DNA of 61,360 bases from Tritonibacter horizontis (GCF_001518015.1 NZ_LPUY01000063.1:1-61360); one strand, 5' to 3'; positions 44,419 through 53,529 are shown, numbered from the stretch's first letter. Numbers and translations: made by a program. The notes: generated by a model not told the origin, from the sequence alone.

Positions 44419-45562
44419 TCAGCTGCAGGGCGGCTTGTGCGTAGCCGCCGGCAGCACCATCCACGAAATGCATGTGATCGTCCTGCATGGGCGAGGGCAC
44501 GATACAGGTGACCAGCGCCTCGTCCTGGGCATGCAGTCCGAAACGGGCGATCCCCTTTGCACGCGCTTCGGTCAGCAGCGCCTCGAGCCGCTGCCGGATC
44601 GAATCAGTGCAATCAATCGTCATCTTCAGCCCATCATCAAATTTGCGAAAATCGGCATTGGCGACGAGCACGCTCCGATAGGCCACCGGATCGAAATTTC
44701 CGGTCGGCCGTCCGCGCAGAAACAGGGCCGCAGCAAAGAGCGTGTTCACAAGCAGGGTCAGCGCGCGCAGACCGTGTGGCAGGCGGCCCCGCGACATGCG
44801 GGCCTCGGTGGTCAAACCGCGCGGCGGCAGGCGCATGCCCGGCCCCGACTTGGGCAGCGGATGGCCGCCCCGGTCGCCCTTGGCCACTTCGGCCAGGATG
44901 GTGCTGACCAGCTGGTCGAACTCCGCCCGGCGGGCGCGGGTGTCTGGCAGCACCAGCAAGGACAGGATCTGGCCGTGCACCGAGGGGACGTTGTTCCAGC
45001 GGCAGGACAGGCCGGTCAGGTCGGGCGACTGCACCGGGCGGGCGGGGGGAATGTCAAAGGCGCCTGCCTTCATCTGGTCCTCGACCCAGGACAGCCCGCC
45101 GCCATCGAACATCGCGTAGTCCAGATGGTCGGAGGCGGCAAAGCGGGCAACCCGCACATCATGGCCGCTGGCGCGCACCTCGGCCACCGGCACCAGCGCG
45201 GCGCGCAATCCAATGCCGAATTCCTGCTCTACCCAGGACCGGAGCTTGGCCAGCTCGGCCCGTGCCGTTGGCGCCAGCGCGGCGGGCACCGCAAAGGAGG
45301 TGCCATCGCCGCCGAACACAAACGGAAACGGCTGGTGGTCAAAGGCATTCATCAGCGCGGCAATCGCCGAGGCACCGACCATATTCACGGTCTTGTAGTG
45401 GCCGCGGGCCATCAGGCCGGTGGAATCGATGATATCGCAACAGCCCACCCACCAATCGCCGGGCAGCGGCGCAAAGGGCGCGCCGTCGGTCAGCCGGGCA
45501 AAGCGGTGCACCTTGTCGAGGCGGGTGTAGAACGGATCGCTGGGGGTCGCTGCGGGGGACAT
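44405..45562 (-). CDS. DUF3095 protein, nucleotide-cyclase-like
   Basis: 385 residues, no signal peptide. The N-terminal half looks like a class III cyclase or GGDEF-type palm. Asp43 is in CCDIIDSTGL (first metal aspartate), MVGASAIAALMNAF follows as a helix, and Asp86 in FGGDGTSFAVP is the second. The C-terminal half has RTRRAEFDQL and a FGLHAQDEALVTCIV strand. No product can be stated, because base-selecting residues cannot be assigned by eye. It is divergent from asd and convergent with the carbonic anhydrase gene; bicarbonate stimulates some class III cyclases, but any link here is a guess. Confidence 0.85.
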   Translation of the reverse strand: MSPAATPSDPFYTRLDKVHRFARLTDGAPFAPLPGDWWVGCCDIIDSTGLMARGHYKTVNMVGASAIAALMNAFDHQPFPFVFGGDGTSFAVPAALAPTARAELAKLRSWVEQEFGIGLRAALVPVAEVRASGHDVRVARFAASDHLDYAMFDGGGLSWVEDQMKAGAFDIPPARPVQSPDLTGLSCRWNNVPSVHGQILSLLVLPDTRARRAEFDQLVSTILAEVAKGDRGGHPLPKSGPGMRLPPRGLTTEARMSRGRLPHGLRALTLLVNTLFAAALFLRGRPTGNFDPVAYRSVLVANADFRKFDDGLKMTIDCTDSIRQRLEALLTEARAKGIARFGLHAQDEALVTCIVPSPMQDDHMHFVDGAAGGYAQAALQLKSGA

Positions 45563-45832
45563 GGAACGCCTTGGTCAATCGCGGCCTTGCCAGTCGTCAC
45601 CGCCTTCTGCGCAACATGCACTGTTCCGCGGGTCGAGCAAGGGCGCTCTCGCAGGTGTGAGAGGTTGCAACAGAGGCATCCGCCCGCGCCGGACACGTCG
45701 GTTTTCAGGAATTTCGCGGAACAAAGGCCGATTCCAGGGCGTTTCGCCCAGAATCACGCCTTTCAATGCGGGCGCAGAAACTATATCACACCGCAGCCGG
45801 TCATGAGATCGGGCAATATTGGAGAAACACAT

Positions 45833-46855
45833 ATGGGTTATCGCGTCGTTGTCGTCGGCGCCACGGGTAACGTGGGCCGTGAAATGCTGAACATCCTGGC
45901 CGAGCGCCAGTTCCCTGTGGACGAGATCGCCGCGCTGGCGTCGCGTCGTTCGCTGGGTACCGAGGTCACATTCGCCGACAAGACATTGAAGACCCAGGAT
46001 CTGGACACATTCGATTTCAGTGGCTGGGACATGGCGCTGTTCGCGGTGGGTTCTGACGCCACCAAGATCTATGCGCCCAAGGCGGCAGCGGCGGGCTGTG
46101 TCGTGATCGACAACTCCTCGCTCTATCGCTACGATTCCGAAGTGCCGCTGATCGTTCCGGAGGTAAACCCGCAGGCGATTCACGGTTATTCCAAGAAGAA
46201 CATCATCGCCAACCCCAACTGTTCGACCGCGCAGATGGTGGTGGCGCTGAAGCCGCTGCATGACCGCGCCAAGATCAAGCGTGTGGTGGTCTCGACCTAC
46301 CAGTCGGTGTCCGGCGCGGGCAAGGACGGCATGGACGAGCTGTGGGATCAGACCAAATCGATCTACAACCCGACCTCTGACGTGCCGCCGAAAAAGTTCA
46401 CCAAAGAGATCGCCTTTAACGTGATCCCGCACATCGACGTCTTCATGGAAGATGGCTCCACCAAGGAAGAGTGGAAGATGGTCGCGGAAACCAAGAAGAT
46501 CATCGACACCTCGATCAAGGTCACCGCGACCTGCGTGCGGGTGCCGGTCTTTGTGGGCCACTCTGAGGCGATCAACATCGAAACGGAGGATTTCCTCGAC
46601 GAGGATGAAGCCCGCGACATCCTGCGCGAATCCCCCGGCATCATGGTGATCGACAAGCGCGAGGACGGCGGCTACGTGACGCCAAAGGAATGCGTTGGCG
46701 ATTTTGCGACCTTCATCAGCCGTATCCGGCAGGACAGCACCATCGACAACGGTCTGAACCTGTGGTGCGTCAGCGACAACCTGCGCAAGGGCGCGGCGCT
46801 GAACGCGGTGCAGATTGCCGAGCTGCTGGGCCGTGAGGTTCTGAAAAAGGGCTAA
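45833..46855 (+). CDS. asd: Aspartate-semialdehyde dehydrogenase
   Basis: 340 residues. The NADP motif is VVGATGNVGREML, catalytic Cys130 is in NPNCSTAQ, and a HSEAINIE substrate block follows. It reduces aspartyl phosphate to aspartate semialdehyde for lysine/diaminopimelate, threonine and methionine. GGAG nine bases upstream supports the ATG at 45833. The frame is open far upstream on this strand, but that part is shadow of the DUF3095 gene. A terminator follows. Confidence 0.97.
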   Translation: MGYRVVVVGATGNVGREMLNILAERQFPVDEIAALASRRSLGTEVTFADKTLKTQDLDTFDFSGWDMALFAVGSDATKIYAPKAAAAGCVVIDNSSLYRYDSEVPLIVPEVNPQAIHGYSKKNIIANPNCSTAQMVVALKPLHDRAKIKRVVVSTYQSVSGAGKDGMDELWDQTKSIYNPTSDVPPKKFTKEIAFNVIPHIDVFMEDGSTKEEWKMVAETKKIIDTSIKVTATCVRVPVFVGHSEAINIETEDFLDEDEARDILRESPGIMVIDKREDGGYVTPKECVGDFATFISRIRQDSTIDNGLNLWCVSDNLRKGAALNAVQIAELLGREVLKKG

Positions 46856-46892
46856 GCCCTCCTTGCTGTTATCGGCAAAGACCTGACTATCG

Positions 46893-46926
46893 AGAGGCGT
46901 CCCACGGGGGCGCCTCTTGCTTTTTG
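46893..46926 (+). terminator. Terminator after asd
   Basis: AGAGGCG (46893-46899) pairs with CGCCTCT (46911-46917), extended inward by TCCC/GGGG, then TGCTTTTTG. A textbook intrinsic terminator. Confidence 0.8.
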
Positions 46927-46978
46927 CCCCCCTGCGGGAGAGGCTTCGCGCATCCGATTTGACCTTTAGGTGATTGCC

Positions 46979-48616
46979 ATGCGCTTTGTTCTGCCTCTTG
47001 TTGCCAGCCTTCTTGCCTCTACCGCCATGGCGGAGACCTTTACGGCCCAGAGCCGCGTCTCTGCCGTGACCGTCTATCCGAGCGAAGCCCGCGTCACCCG
47101 CACAGCGGAGGTGACCCTGCCTGCAGGCAGCCACCGTCTGGTGATCGGCGGGCTGCCCTATGACCCGGAAGCCCTTGAGACGCTGCAGATCACCCATCCG
47201 GGGCTGACGCGGGTGGCGATGCATATTGGCGCGGGGTTTCCCGTGATTGCGCAGGGCGAGACGGCCGAGAAGGCTGCGGCCAAGGCGCGGGTGGAAGAGG
47301 TCGAGGACCAGATCGCCGCCCTGAAACGCGAGGCCGCCGAGGCGCGGCTGGCGGCGGATGGGGCGGAGGCGGTTCTGGCCTTTCTCACTCAATTGGGCCG
47401 AGGCGAGGGCGCGGCTCTGCCAGCACCGGAGCAGCTGCGCGAGGTGATCTCCACCATTGGCGAGGAAACCGCCCAAGCCCGCGACACAATCCTGCGGGCC
47501 GAAGCGCAGCAGGCGGGGTTTGACCGGCAGATGGTGGAGTTGAAGACCGCCTTGCGCGCTGCGCAGGCCGCCCTGGAGGCCCTGTCGCAGCAGTCGGATG
47601 AGGAAGTCTACCTTGCGCTGGATGTGGTGGCCGCAACGGACGTGACAGTCCCTCTTGCGCTGAGCTATGCGGCGCAGGATGTGCGCTGGGGGCCGGCCTA
47701 TGCCTTTGATCTGACCACAGGGGATGCACCGCAAGTGACCCTACGGCGCGAGGTCATGGTGGAGCAGGGCACCGGCGAGGATTGGGTGGATGTTGCCTTG
47801 CGTGTCTCCACCTCGATGCCGGATCAGCAGATCGAGGCTGGGCCACTTTATCCGCAACGCCGTCGGATCGAAGACCCCGCTGCCCCGGTTCCGCAGGACA
47901 TGGAGCGCCGCCTTTACGCTGGGAGCCTTGCTGAACCTGTGGTCGAAGCCCCGATCATTGTCGAGGAAGCGGATCGTTCTTTTGAGACGATCACAAGCGA
48001 AGCTGGCGTCACCTATAGTTTTGCCGATCTCGTGAGCGTCCGGTCTGATGCCGAGGTAGCCTATCTCAGCCTGCCGGATGTGACGCTGTCGGCCGAGGTC
48101 TCTGCCCTCGCGGTGCCGCGCCGGGATGAGACCGCCTATCGCATCGCGCATGTGGCGAACTCCAGCGGGGAGGAACTGTTGGCCAGTTCCAACAGCCGGT
48201 TCTTTGTCGATGGAGAGCTGATCGGCAGTGCCGAATTCGCGGGGCTGGCCGCCGAGGAGGACACCGACCTTGGCTTTGGTCCCATCGACGGGCTGCGGAT
48301 CAGCCGCGATGTCTTGGACCAAAGCGAGGGCGGGCGCGGGGTGATCAGCCGCAGCAATCAGCGCAACGCGGTCGCCGAGATCGAAGTGGAGAACCTGACC
48401 GATGAGGTCTGGCCGCTGCGGGTGCTCGACCAAGTGCCCTATTCGGAGCAGGAAGACCTGGAAATCACCTGGTCCGCCAGCCCGACGCCAAGCGAGGAAA
48501 ACGTCGATAAACAGCGCGGCATCCTCGCCTGGGATCTGGAGCTGCAACCGGGATCGACGCGACTGATCACCCTCAACACCCGCCTGGACTGGCCCGAAGA
48601 CAAGGTGCTGCGGTAG
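46979..48616 (+). CDS. DUF4139 (MuiA-like) secreted protein
   Basis: 545 residues. A signal peptide ends at TAMA-ET (residue ~18). The N-terminal DUF4140-like region has VSAVTVYPSEARVTRTAEV. A long coiled coil (about 90-190) follows, then the DUF4139 body (VPLALSYAAQDVRWGPAYAF, NQRNAVAEIEVENLTDEVWP). It is annotated in other bacteria as mucoidy-inhibitor-like; the biochemical role is unproved. AGGTGA five bases before the ATG at 46979 decides the start. Confidence 0.9.
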   Translation: MRFVLPLVASLLASTAMAETFTAQSRVSAVTVYPSEARVTRTAEVTLPAGSHRLVIGGLPYDPEALETLQITHPGLTRVAMHIGAGFPVIAQGETAEKAAAKARVEEVEDQIAALKREAAEARLAADGAEAVLAFLTQLGRGEGAALPAPEQLREVISTIGEETAQARDTILRAEAQQAGFDRQMVELKTALRAAQAALEALSQQSDEEVYLALDVVAATDVTVPLALSYAAQDVRWGPAYAFDLTTGDAPQVTLRREVMVEQGTGEDWVDVALRVSTSMPDQQIEAGPLYPQRRRIEDPAAPVPQDMERRLYAGSLAEPVVEAPIIVEEADRSFETITSEAGVTYSFADLVSVRSDAEVAYLSLPDVTLSAEVSALAVPRRDETAYRIAHVANSSGEELLASSNSRFFVDGELIGSAEFAGLAAEEDTDLGFGPIDGLRISRDVLDQSEGGRGVISRSNQRNAVAEIEVENLTDEVWPLRVLDQVPYSEQEDLEITWSASPTPSEENVDKQRGILAWDLELQPGSTRLITLNTRLDWPEDKVLR

Positions 48617-48746
48617 GGCGCGGGCGACCTCGGGTCGATCAAAAACCCGGAAAACTGTACCATTGCGTCACCTTGCAATCCAATGGGTGCCACATTTTCG
48701 CCACCGATCAAGCTACTCTTGGATGGAGTGGATCGGAGGGTGTATC

Positions 48747-49079
48747 ATGAAAGTCAATGAGAAACAGAGCGTCGTCAGCGAAACCGAGGATATGGCCTAT
48801 GGGCAAACCCCTTGGGCCTGTGCACAGATGCGCAAGCGGCTGGATTCCGAAACGATGATGATGTTGCGGGCCAGCCTGTTTGAACCGCTGAACAAGGCCG
48901 ATAGCTGGCCAAGCCTGCGTGAAATGCTACGCGGCAAAGGGTTCGACATGACACCGCGCGCCGGACGGCTGCGGTTGGTGGATCTGCAGAGCCGGGTTGA
49001 GATCTGCACCTTTGGCCTATTGGGTCATCCGCGGGTCGAGCTGGAAAAACGGTTTGGCGGTCACCCGCAAATGCACTGA
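48747..49079 (+). CDS. Conserved hypothetical protein
   Basis: 110 residues. GGAGGGTGTATC before the ATG at 48747 is a strong ribosome binding site. It contains TPWACAQMRKRL, a methionine-rich helix, and a C-terminal LRLVDLQSRVEICTFGLLGH segment that looks like a small alpha/beta domain. No signal peptide. I do not recognise the family. The basic, helical N-terminal half and beta C-terminal half could suit nucleic-acid or protein binding. Confidence 0.7.
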   Translation: MKVNEKQSVVSETEDMAYGQTPWACAQMRKRLDSETMMMLRASLFEPLNKADSWPSLREMLRGKGFDMTPRAGRLRLVDLQSRVEICTFGLLGHPRVELEKRFGGHPQMH

Positions 49080-49145
49080 CTGCGCCGCGTCGCAGGCGCC
49101 TCCCCCACCGGGATGACGCGCCTGGGTCTGGGCTGGCACAGCGGA

Positions 49146-50558
49146 TTACGTCAGGTTTCGTGCCATGTCACAGATGACCTGATGGGCCAGCATGACATCG
49201 GCCTCGGTGGTTTCAAACGCCCCGGCCTGAAAGCGGATCACCAGCGCGCCATCGACCCGGGTCTGGGTCAGATAGATGCGGCCATCGTCATTGATGGCAT
49301 TGACCAGCGCCAGGTTTAACGCGTCGAGATCCGTCGCCCCTTTGGGCGCGTAGCGAAAGGTCCAGAGCGACCACATCGGCGGCGTGATGGCTTCAAAATC
49401 GGGTTCGGCCGTCAGCGCGCTGTGCAGCTGACGCGACCATGCGACGTGATTGCGAATGCGCTGCCGCAATCCTTCGATGCCGTAGGTGCGGATCAGGAAC
49501 CAGATCTTCAGCGCGCGGAACCGGCGCCCCAGCGGCACCGACCATTCTGAATAATTGATGATGCCATCATGGCCGTGAGTCTTCAGATACTCCGGGCTGA
49601 TAGCAAGGGTGCGCACCAGATCGTCGGCGTTGCGCAGAAAATGGGCGGAGCAGTCGAACTGCGCGCCGAGCCATTTATGCGGATTGAACACGATGCTGTC
49701 GGCGCCCTCGATGCCGGGCCAATAGGTGCGGAACTCCGGGCAGATCATCGCGGACCCCGCCCAGGCGGCATCCACATGGGTATAAAGCCCGTGGTTTTGC
49801 GCGATTGTGATGCAGTCGGCGATGGGATCGGTGGCGCCGGTGCCGGTGCCGCCGACACAGAGGATCACGCCTGCGGGTTGCAGCCCGGCGGCTTTGTCGG
49901 CCTGGATGGCGGTCTCAAGCGCGGCGGGGTCCATGCCGCGCCAGTCGCCTTTGATCGGCACGCGCACCAGATTGGCCTGTCCGATGCCGGCCACCCAGAT
50001 CGCCCGATCCACCGAGGTATGGACCTCTGAGGAGCAATAGATGCGCAGGGTGGGCAGGCCGGACAGACCCTGCTGGTTGCCCTGCCAGTTCAGCGCCCGT
50101 TCCCGCATGGTGAGCACGGCGGCAAGCGTGGCCGAGGAGGCGCTGTCCTGAATGACGCCCTGAAAATCCTCTGGCAGGCCAAGCGATTGGCGCAGCCAGT
50201 CCATCATCCGGGTTTCCATCTCGGTGGCGGCGGGGGAGGTCTGCCAGAGCATGCATTGCGGCGCGATGGCAGAGGTCAGGAACTCTGCCAGCACCGAAGG
50301 CGCGGCGGCATTGGAGGCGAAATAGGCAAAAAAGCGTGGGTGCTGCCAATGGGTGATGCCGGGCATCACCTTTTCCTCGAAATCGGCAAAGATCGCCTCC
50401 ATCCCTTCGCCCTGTTCCGGCGGCGTCTGGGGCAGGGCGTTCAGCATATCGCCGGGTTTGGTCTGGGCGCGCACCGGGCGGTCGCCCACGGTCAGGTGGT
50501 AGTCCTGGGCCCAGTCGGCGACCTTGCGTCCCCAGCCTGCGAAGTCATTCCAGTTCAT
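49146..50558 (-). CDS. Pyridoxal-phosphate decarboxylase (aromatic-L-amino-acid decarboxylase type)
   Basis: 470 residues, group II decarboxylase. The PLP lysine is Lys295 in FNPHKWLGA, the cofactor aspartate lies in HVDAAWAGSA (261-270), and His180 in SSEVHTSVDR stacks on the ring. The N-terminal GITHWQHPRFFAYF matches aromatic-amino-acid decarboxylases acting on tryptophan, tyrosine, phenylalanine or DOPA. AAGGAGGACCAC before the ATG at 50558 is an ideal ribosome binding site. It is divergent from an HpaR-like regulator, which probably controls it. Confidence 0.94.
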   Translation of the reverse strand: MNWNDFAGWGRKVADWAQDYHLTVGDRPVRAQTKPGDMLNALPQTPPEQGEGMEAIFADFEEKVMPGITHWQHPRFFAYFASNAAAPSVLAEFLTSAIAPQCMLWQTSPAATEMETRMMDWLRQSLGLPEDFQGVIQDSASSATLAAVLTMRERALNWQGNQQGLSGLPTLRIYCSSEVHTSVDRAIWVAGIGQANLVRVPIKGDWRGMDPAALETAIQADKAAGLQPAGVILCVGGTGTGATDPIADCITIAQNHGLYTHVDAAWAGSAMICPEFRTYWPGIEGADSIVFNPHKWLGAQFDCSAHFLRNADDLVRTLAISPEYLKTHGHDGIINYSEWSVPLGRRFRALKIWFLIRTYGIEGLRQRIRNHVAWSRQLHSALTAEPDFEAITPPMWSLWTFRYAPKGATDLDALNLALVNAINDDGRIYLTQTRVDGALVIRFQAGAFETTEADVMLAHQVICDMARNLT

Positions 50559-50597
50559 GTGGTCCTCCTTGGGGCGACATCCCGCGCGCATTTGCTT

Positions 50598-50661
50598 AAC
50601 ATGTTGTATAATTCACCGACCCTGTCAACGCCAGTCGCCGAAATACTTAACTTTGCTAAGT
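50598..50661. promoter_or_regulatory. Candidate operators in the decarboxylase/HpaR divergent region
   Basis: The 141-base gap between the two starts holds a palindrome AACATGTT (50598-50605), a TATAAT (50607-50612), a TTGACA on the minus strand (50623-50628), and a dyad ACTTA-N7-TAAGT (50645-50661). MarR-type regulators such as HpaR bind dyads of this size in divergent regions. No promoter spacing was convincing, so only the dyads are proposed. Confidence 0.4.
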
Positions 50662-50699
50662 TGTTGCCAAGTGGCGCCGGGCGGGCGATACAGGAGCGC

Positions 50700-51134
50700 A
50701 TGAAACAGTCTTTGCCATCCACGAACCGGTCCCTTCCCATTGCCCTGTTGCGCGCGCGGGAACGGATCATGGGCCCGATCCGCTATCTTTTGACAGATGC
50801 AGACCTGACCGAACAGCAATGGCGCGTGCTGCGGGTGGTGCAGGAAGGCGGGCCGATCGACCCGACGCAGATTGCGGACCAAGCCTGTCTGTTGCTGCCC
50901 AGCCTGACGCGTATTCTGCAAAAGCTCGAGGAAAAGGGCCTGATCGACAGGGTCCGGGACGAGGCGGACCGACGGCGTCAGGTTGTCACCCTGACCTCTG
51001 CCGGTCTGACGGTGATCGAGGAAAACATCGACGCCAGCCTCGAATTGATAGAGCGCACCCGTGAGAAAATGGGGCCAGAGCGCTATGAAACGCTGCTGGA
51101 CCTGTTGAACGATCTCCACGAACTGGACATCTAA
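50700..51134 (+). CDS. hpaR: HpaR-like MarR-family regulator
   Basis: 144 residues, the HpaR length. LPIALLRARERIMGPIRYLL then LTEQQWRVLRVVQEGGPIDP and ADQACLLLPSLTRILQKLEE align well with the homoprotocatechuate regulator HpaR. Basic wing residues lie in RDEADRRRQVVTLT. CAGGAGC precedes the ATG at 50700. No 4-hydroxyphenylacetate genes are in the window, so it may control the divergent decarboxylase. Confidence 0.88.
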   Translation: MKQSLPSTNRSLPIALLRARERIMGPIRYLLTDADLTEQQWRVLRVVQEGGPIDPTQIADQACLLLPSLTRILQKLEEKGLIDRVRDEADRRRQVVTLTSAGLTVIEENIDASLELIERTREKMGPERYETLLDLLNDLHELDI

Positions 51135-51150
51135 CCCGGTTTGGGGGCGG

Positions 51151-52416
51151 TCAGGCGGGGCGGCGCAGGAAAATCTGCACATCCGCGACATTGGTGCCGG
51201 TGCCGCCAATGGTGACCAGGGCCCCTGCCGCCTTCAGCGCCGCGTTGCTGTCGTTATTGGACAACAGCGCCTTTGGATCGGCGCCGGTGGCGGCAATGTC
51301 GGCCCAGGTCTGGGGCGTGACGATGCCGCCGGCCGCCTCTGTCGGGCCATCGCGGCCATCGGTGCCGCCGGACAGGAACAGCCAGTCGCCGTCGATCTGG
51401 TCCGCGGCCTCGGCAATGCGCAGCGCCAGTTCCTGATTGCGCCCCCCCCGCCCGGTTCCGGCCAGACGCACGGTGGTTTCACCGCCAAACAACAGCGCCT
51501 GCGGGTGGGCAGAGGCGGCGGCCTCCGTTGTGTCAAGAATGCGCTGGGCGGCGTCGGCCACATCGCCGGTGAGGTCATCCACCACACTTGCGACCTCCCA
51601 CCCTAAGGCGCGGGCCCGCTCTGCCATCGCATCCAGGCTGAAGCGGTTGGAGCCGATCAGGATGTTGTCGGCCGTGGGCGTGTCCTGTTGCTGTTCCGGC
51701 GCCGACAGCGCCTGCTGGACCGAGACGGGGAGCTTGTCCCAGAGCCCTTCGGTTTGCAGCAGCGCGGCGGCGGCCTTGCGGTCGCCAAGCGGGCTGACGG
51801 TCGGGCCGGAGGCAATGGCGCGCAGGTCGTCGCCGATCACATCCGACAGGATCAGCGCGGTGACGCGGGCGGGGGCCGCCGCGCGACAGATGCCGCCCCC
51901 CTTGAGCCGCGACAGCGCTTGGCGGACGAGGTTCATGCGGTTGATCTCCAGCCCGGAGGCCAGAAGGATTTCGTTCACGGCGGCCTTGTCCGCCAGGGTG
52001 ACGCCGGGGGCAGGCGCGACCATCAGGGCGGAGCCACCGCCGGAGATCAGCATCAGCACCTGATCCTCGGCGCGCAGATCGGCGAGGCTGTCGAGAACCT
52101 GCTGGCCGGCGGCGGCGCTGGAGGCGTCCGGGACCGGATGGGCGCCGGCAATGACCTGTGCCCCGGCCAGCTCGGTCAGGTTTTCGGGATTGGTGATCGC
52201 CAGGGCGACGGCTGGCGGCTGTGGCAACTGCGACAGGGCCGCGCGCATCATCGGCACGGCAGCCTTGCCCACCGCGATCACGATGCGGCGGCCACCGGTC
52301 GGCAGCGGTGCCAGCGGGGCGCGCGCCAGCTGCTGCGCCACCGCTGCGGCCGGGTCGGCCCGCGCGATTGCGGTGTGAAATAGATCGAGGGCAGTGTCCG
52401 TCAGCGGCGTGGTCAT
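51151..52416 (-). CDS. Glycerate kinase, type 2 (DUF4147 / GckA-TtuD family)
   Basis: 421 residues. The family blocks are IVIAVGKAAVPMMRAAL, ISGGGSALMVAP, LSDVIGDDLRAIASGPTV and a C-terminal FLSGGTDGRDGPTEAAGG region. It phosphorylates glycerate to 2-phosphoglycerate. Some relatives are annotated as hydroxypyruvate reductase TtuD, but kinase function is more likely. The start at 52416 (MTTPLTDTAL) follows AAAGGCTGGGA. Its place beside ureide genes suggests use of glyoxylate-derived carbon. Confidence 0.93.
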   Translation of the reverse strand: MTTPLTDTALDLFHTAIARADPAAAVAQQLARAPLAPLPTGGRRIVIAVGKAAVPMMRAALSQLPQPPAVALAITNPENLTELAGAQVIAGAHPVPDASSAAAGQQVLDSLADLRAEDQVLMLISGGGSALMVAPAPGVTLADKAAVNEILLASGLEINRMNLVRQALSRLKGGGICRAAAPARVTALILSDVIGDDLRAIASGPTVSPLGDRKAAAALLQTEGLWDKLPVSVQQALSAPEQQQDTPTADNILIGSNRFSLDAMAERARALGWEVASVVDDLTGDVADAAQRILDTTEAAASAHPQALLFGGETTVRLAGTGRGGRNQELALRIAEAADQIDGDWLFLSGGTDGRDGPTEAAGGIVTPQTWADIAATGADPKALLSNNDSNAALKAAGALVTIGGTGTNVADVQIFLRRPA

Positions 52417-52610
52417 TCCCAGCCTTTCCGTTTTTGGGGTACGTCTTCGGCGCCATATTGGAGAGCTTCGGACCAAGGGGTCAATGGCCGAAGGCGGCGG
52501 GGCTTTCAAATTAGGCCATATGATCCTTTCTGCATTCCGGGACGTCTTTGTGATTGGCCTTTGGCCGCAGGCAGGGTTTGGTTGGGGCATTCGTTTCAGA
52601 AAGCCACGCC

Positions 52611-53441
52611 ATGACAAAACCGACTTATTACGCCCCCAAGGGGGGATTGCCGCCGCAAACCCAATTGCTGACGGACCGCGCCATGTTCACCGAGGCCTAT
52701 GCGGTGATCCCCAAGGGAACCAACAGCGACATCGTGACCAGCTTCTTGCCGTTCTGGGGCAAGTCCCGGTTCTGGGTCATCGCGCGGCCGCTCTCGGGCT
52801 TTGCCGAGACGTTTTCGCATTACATCGCCGAGGTGCAGCCTGGCGGTGGATCGGAGCGCCCGGAAACCGAGGCTGGCGTCGAGGCGGTATTGTTCGTGGT
52901 CGAAGGCCAGATGGTGCTGACCATCGACGGCGCCGAACATGAGATGGCCGAAGGCGGCTATGCCTTTTTGCCACCAAGTGCGGCCTGGAAGCTGACCAAC
53001 ACCAGTGATGCGCCGGTGCGGTTCCACTGGATCCGCAAGGCCTATCAGGCGGTTGAGGGCATCGACATGCCCGAGGCCTTTGTCACCAACGAACAGGAGG
53101 TCGCGCCCAAGGCGATGCCGGGCACCGATGGCAAATGGGCCACCACGCGGTTCGTTGACCCCGAAGACCTGCGCCATGACATGCATGTGACCGTGGTGAC
53201 CTTTGAGCCGGGGGCGGTGATCCCCTTTGCCGAGACCCATGTGATGGAGCACGGATTGTACGTGCTGGAGGGCAAGGCGGTCTATCGGCTGAACCAGGAT
53301 TGGGTCGAGGTCGAGGCCGGCGATTACATGTGGCTGCGCGCCTTCTGCCCGCAGGCCTGCTATGCCGGCGGGCCGGGGCTGTTCCGCTATCTGCTCTATA
53401 AAGATGTGAACCGCCATATGCCGCTGGCGCCGCTGCGCTAG
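52611..53441 (+). CDS. allE: (S)-ureidoglycine aminohydrolase
   Basis: 276 residues, bicupin. Cupin 1 has PGGGSERPETEAGVEAVLFVV and the second cupin has PGAVIPFAETHVMEHGLYVLEG, which carries the metal-binding Glu/His set (ETHVMEHG). It releases ammonia from (S)-ureidoglycine to give (S)-ureidoglycolate, the substrate of the AllA enzyme nearby. It needs a divalent metal, usually Mn. It is divergent from the glycerate kinase gene and convergent with the permease gene over a perfect terminator. The ATG at 52611 is the family start. Confidence 0.95.
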   Translation: MTKPTYYAPKGGLPPQTQLLTDRAMFTEAYAVIPKGTNSDIVTSFLPFWGKSRFWVIARPLSGFAETFSHYIAEVQPGGGSERPETEAGVEAVLFVVEGQMVLTIDGAEHEMAEGGYAFLPPSAAWKLTNTSDAPVRFHWIRKAYQAVEGIDMPEAFVTNEQEVAPKAMPGTDGKWATTRFVDPEDLRHDMHVTVVTFEPGAVIPFAETHVMEHGLYVLEGKAVYRLNQDWVEVEAGDYMWLRAFCPQACYAGGPGLFRYLLYKDVNRHMPLAPLR

Positions 53442-53478
53442 GGCCGCCGGGCTAAGACCACCGGGCTGCGATTGATGA

Positions 53479-53505
53479 AAAAGGGCCGCGTGATGCGGCC
53501 CTTTT
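53479..53505. terminator. Bidirectional terminator between allE and the permease
   Basis: AAAAGGGCCGC (53479-53489) pairs perfectly with GCGGCCCTTTT (53495-53505) around GTGAT. The A and T runs serve as U tracts for each direction, so both convergent operons end here. Confidence 0.85.
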
Positions 53506-53529
53506 GTGCTGTTGCAGGTCCGTCAGAGG

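Noticed and set aside
44435-45832. Upstream extension of asd by about 466 codons
   Set aside because: It overlaps the DUF3095 gene in antisense; the ATG at 45833 has a good ribosome binding site and the standard Asd N-terminus.
45575-47734. A 719-codon open frame on the minus strand across asd and the DUF4139 gene
   Set aside because: It lies antisense to two clear genes and its peptide is His/Arg/Gln-rich with no domain; it is a GC-codon shadow.
50592-50612. TTGCTT...TATAAT as a plus-strand promoter for hpaR
   Set aside because: The spacing is only nine bases, too short for a sigma-70 promoter.
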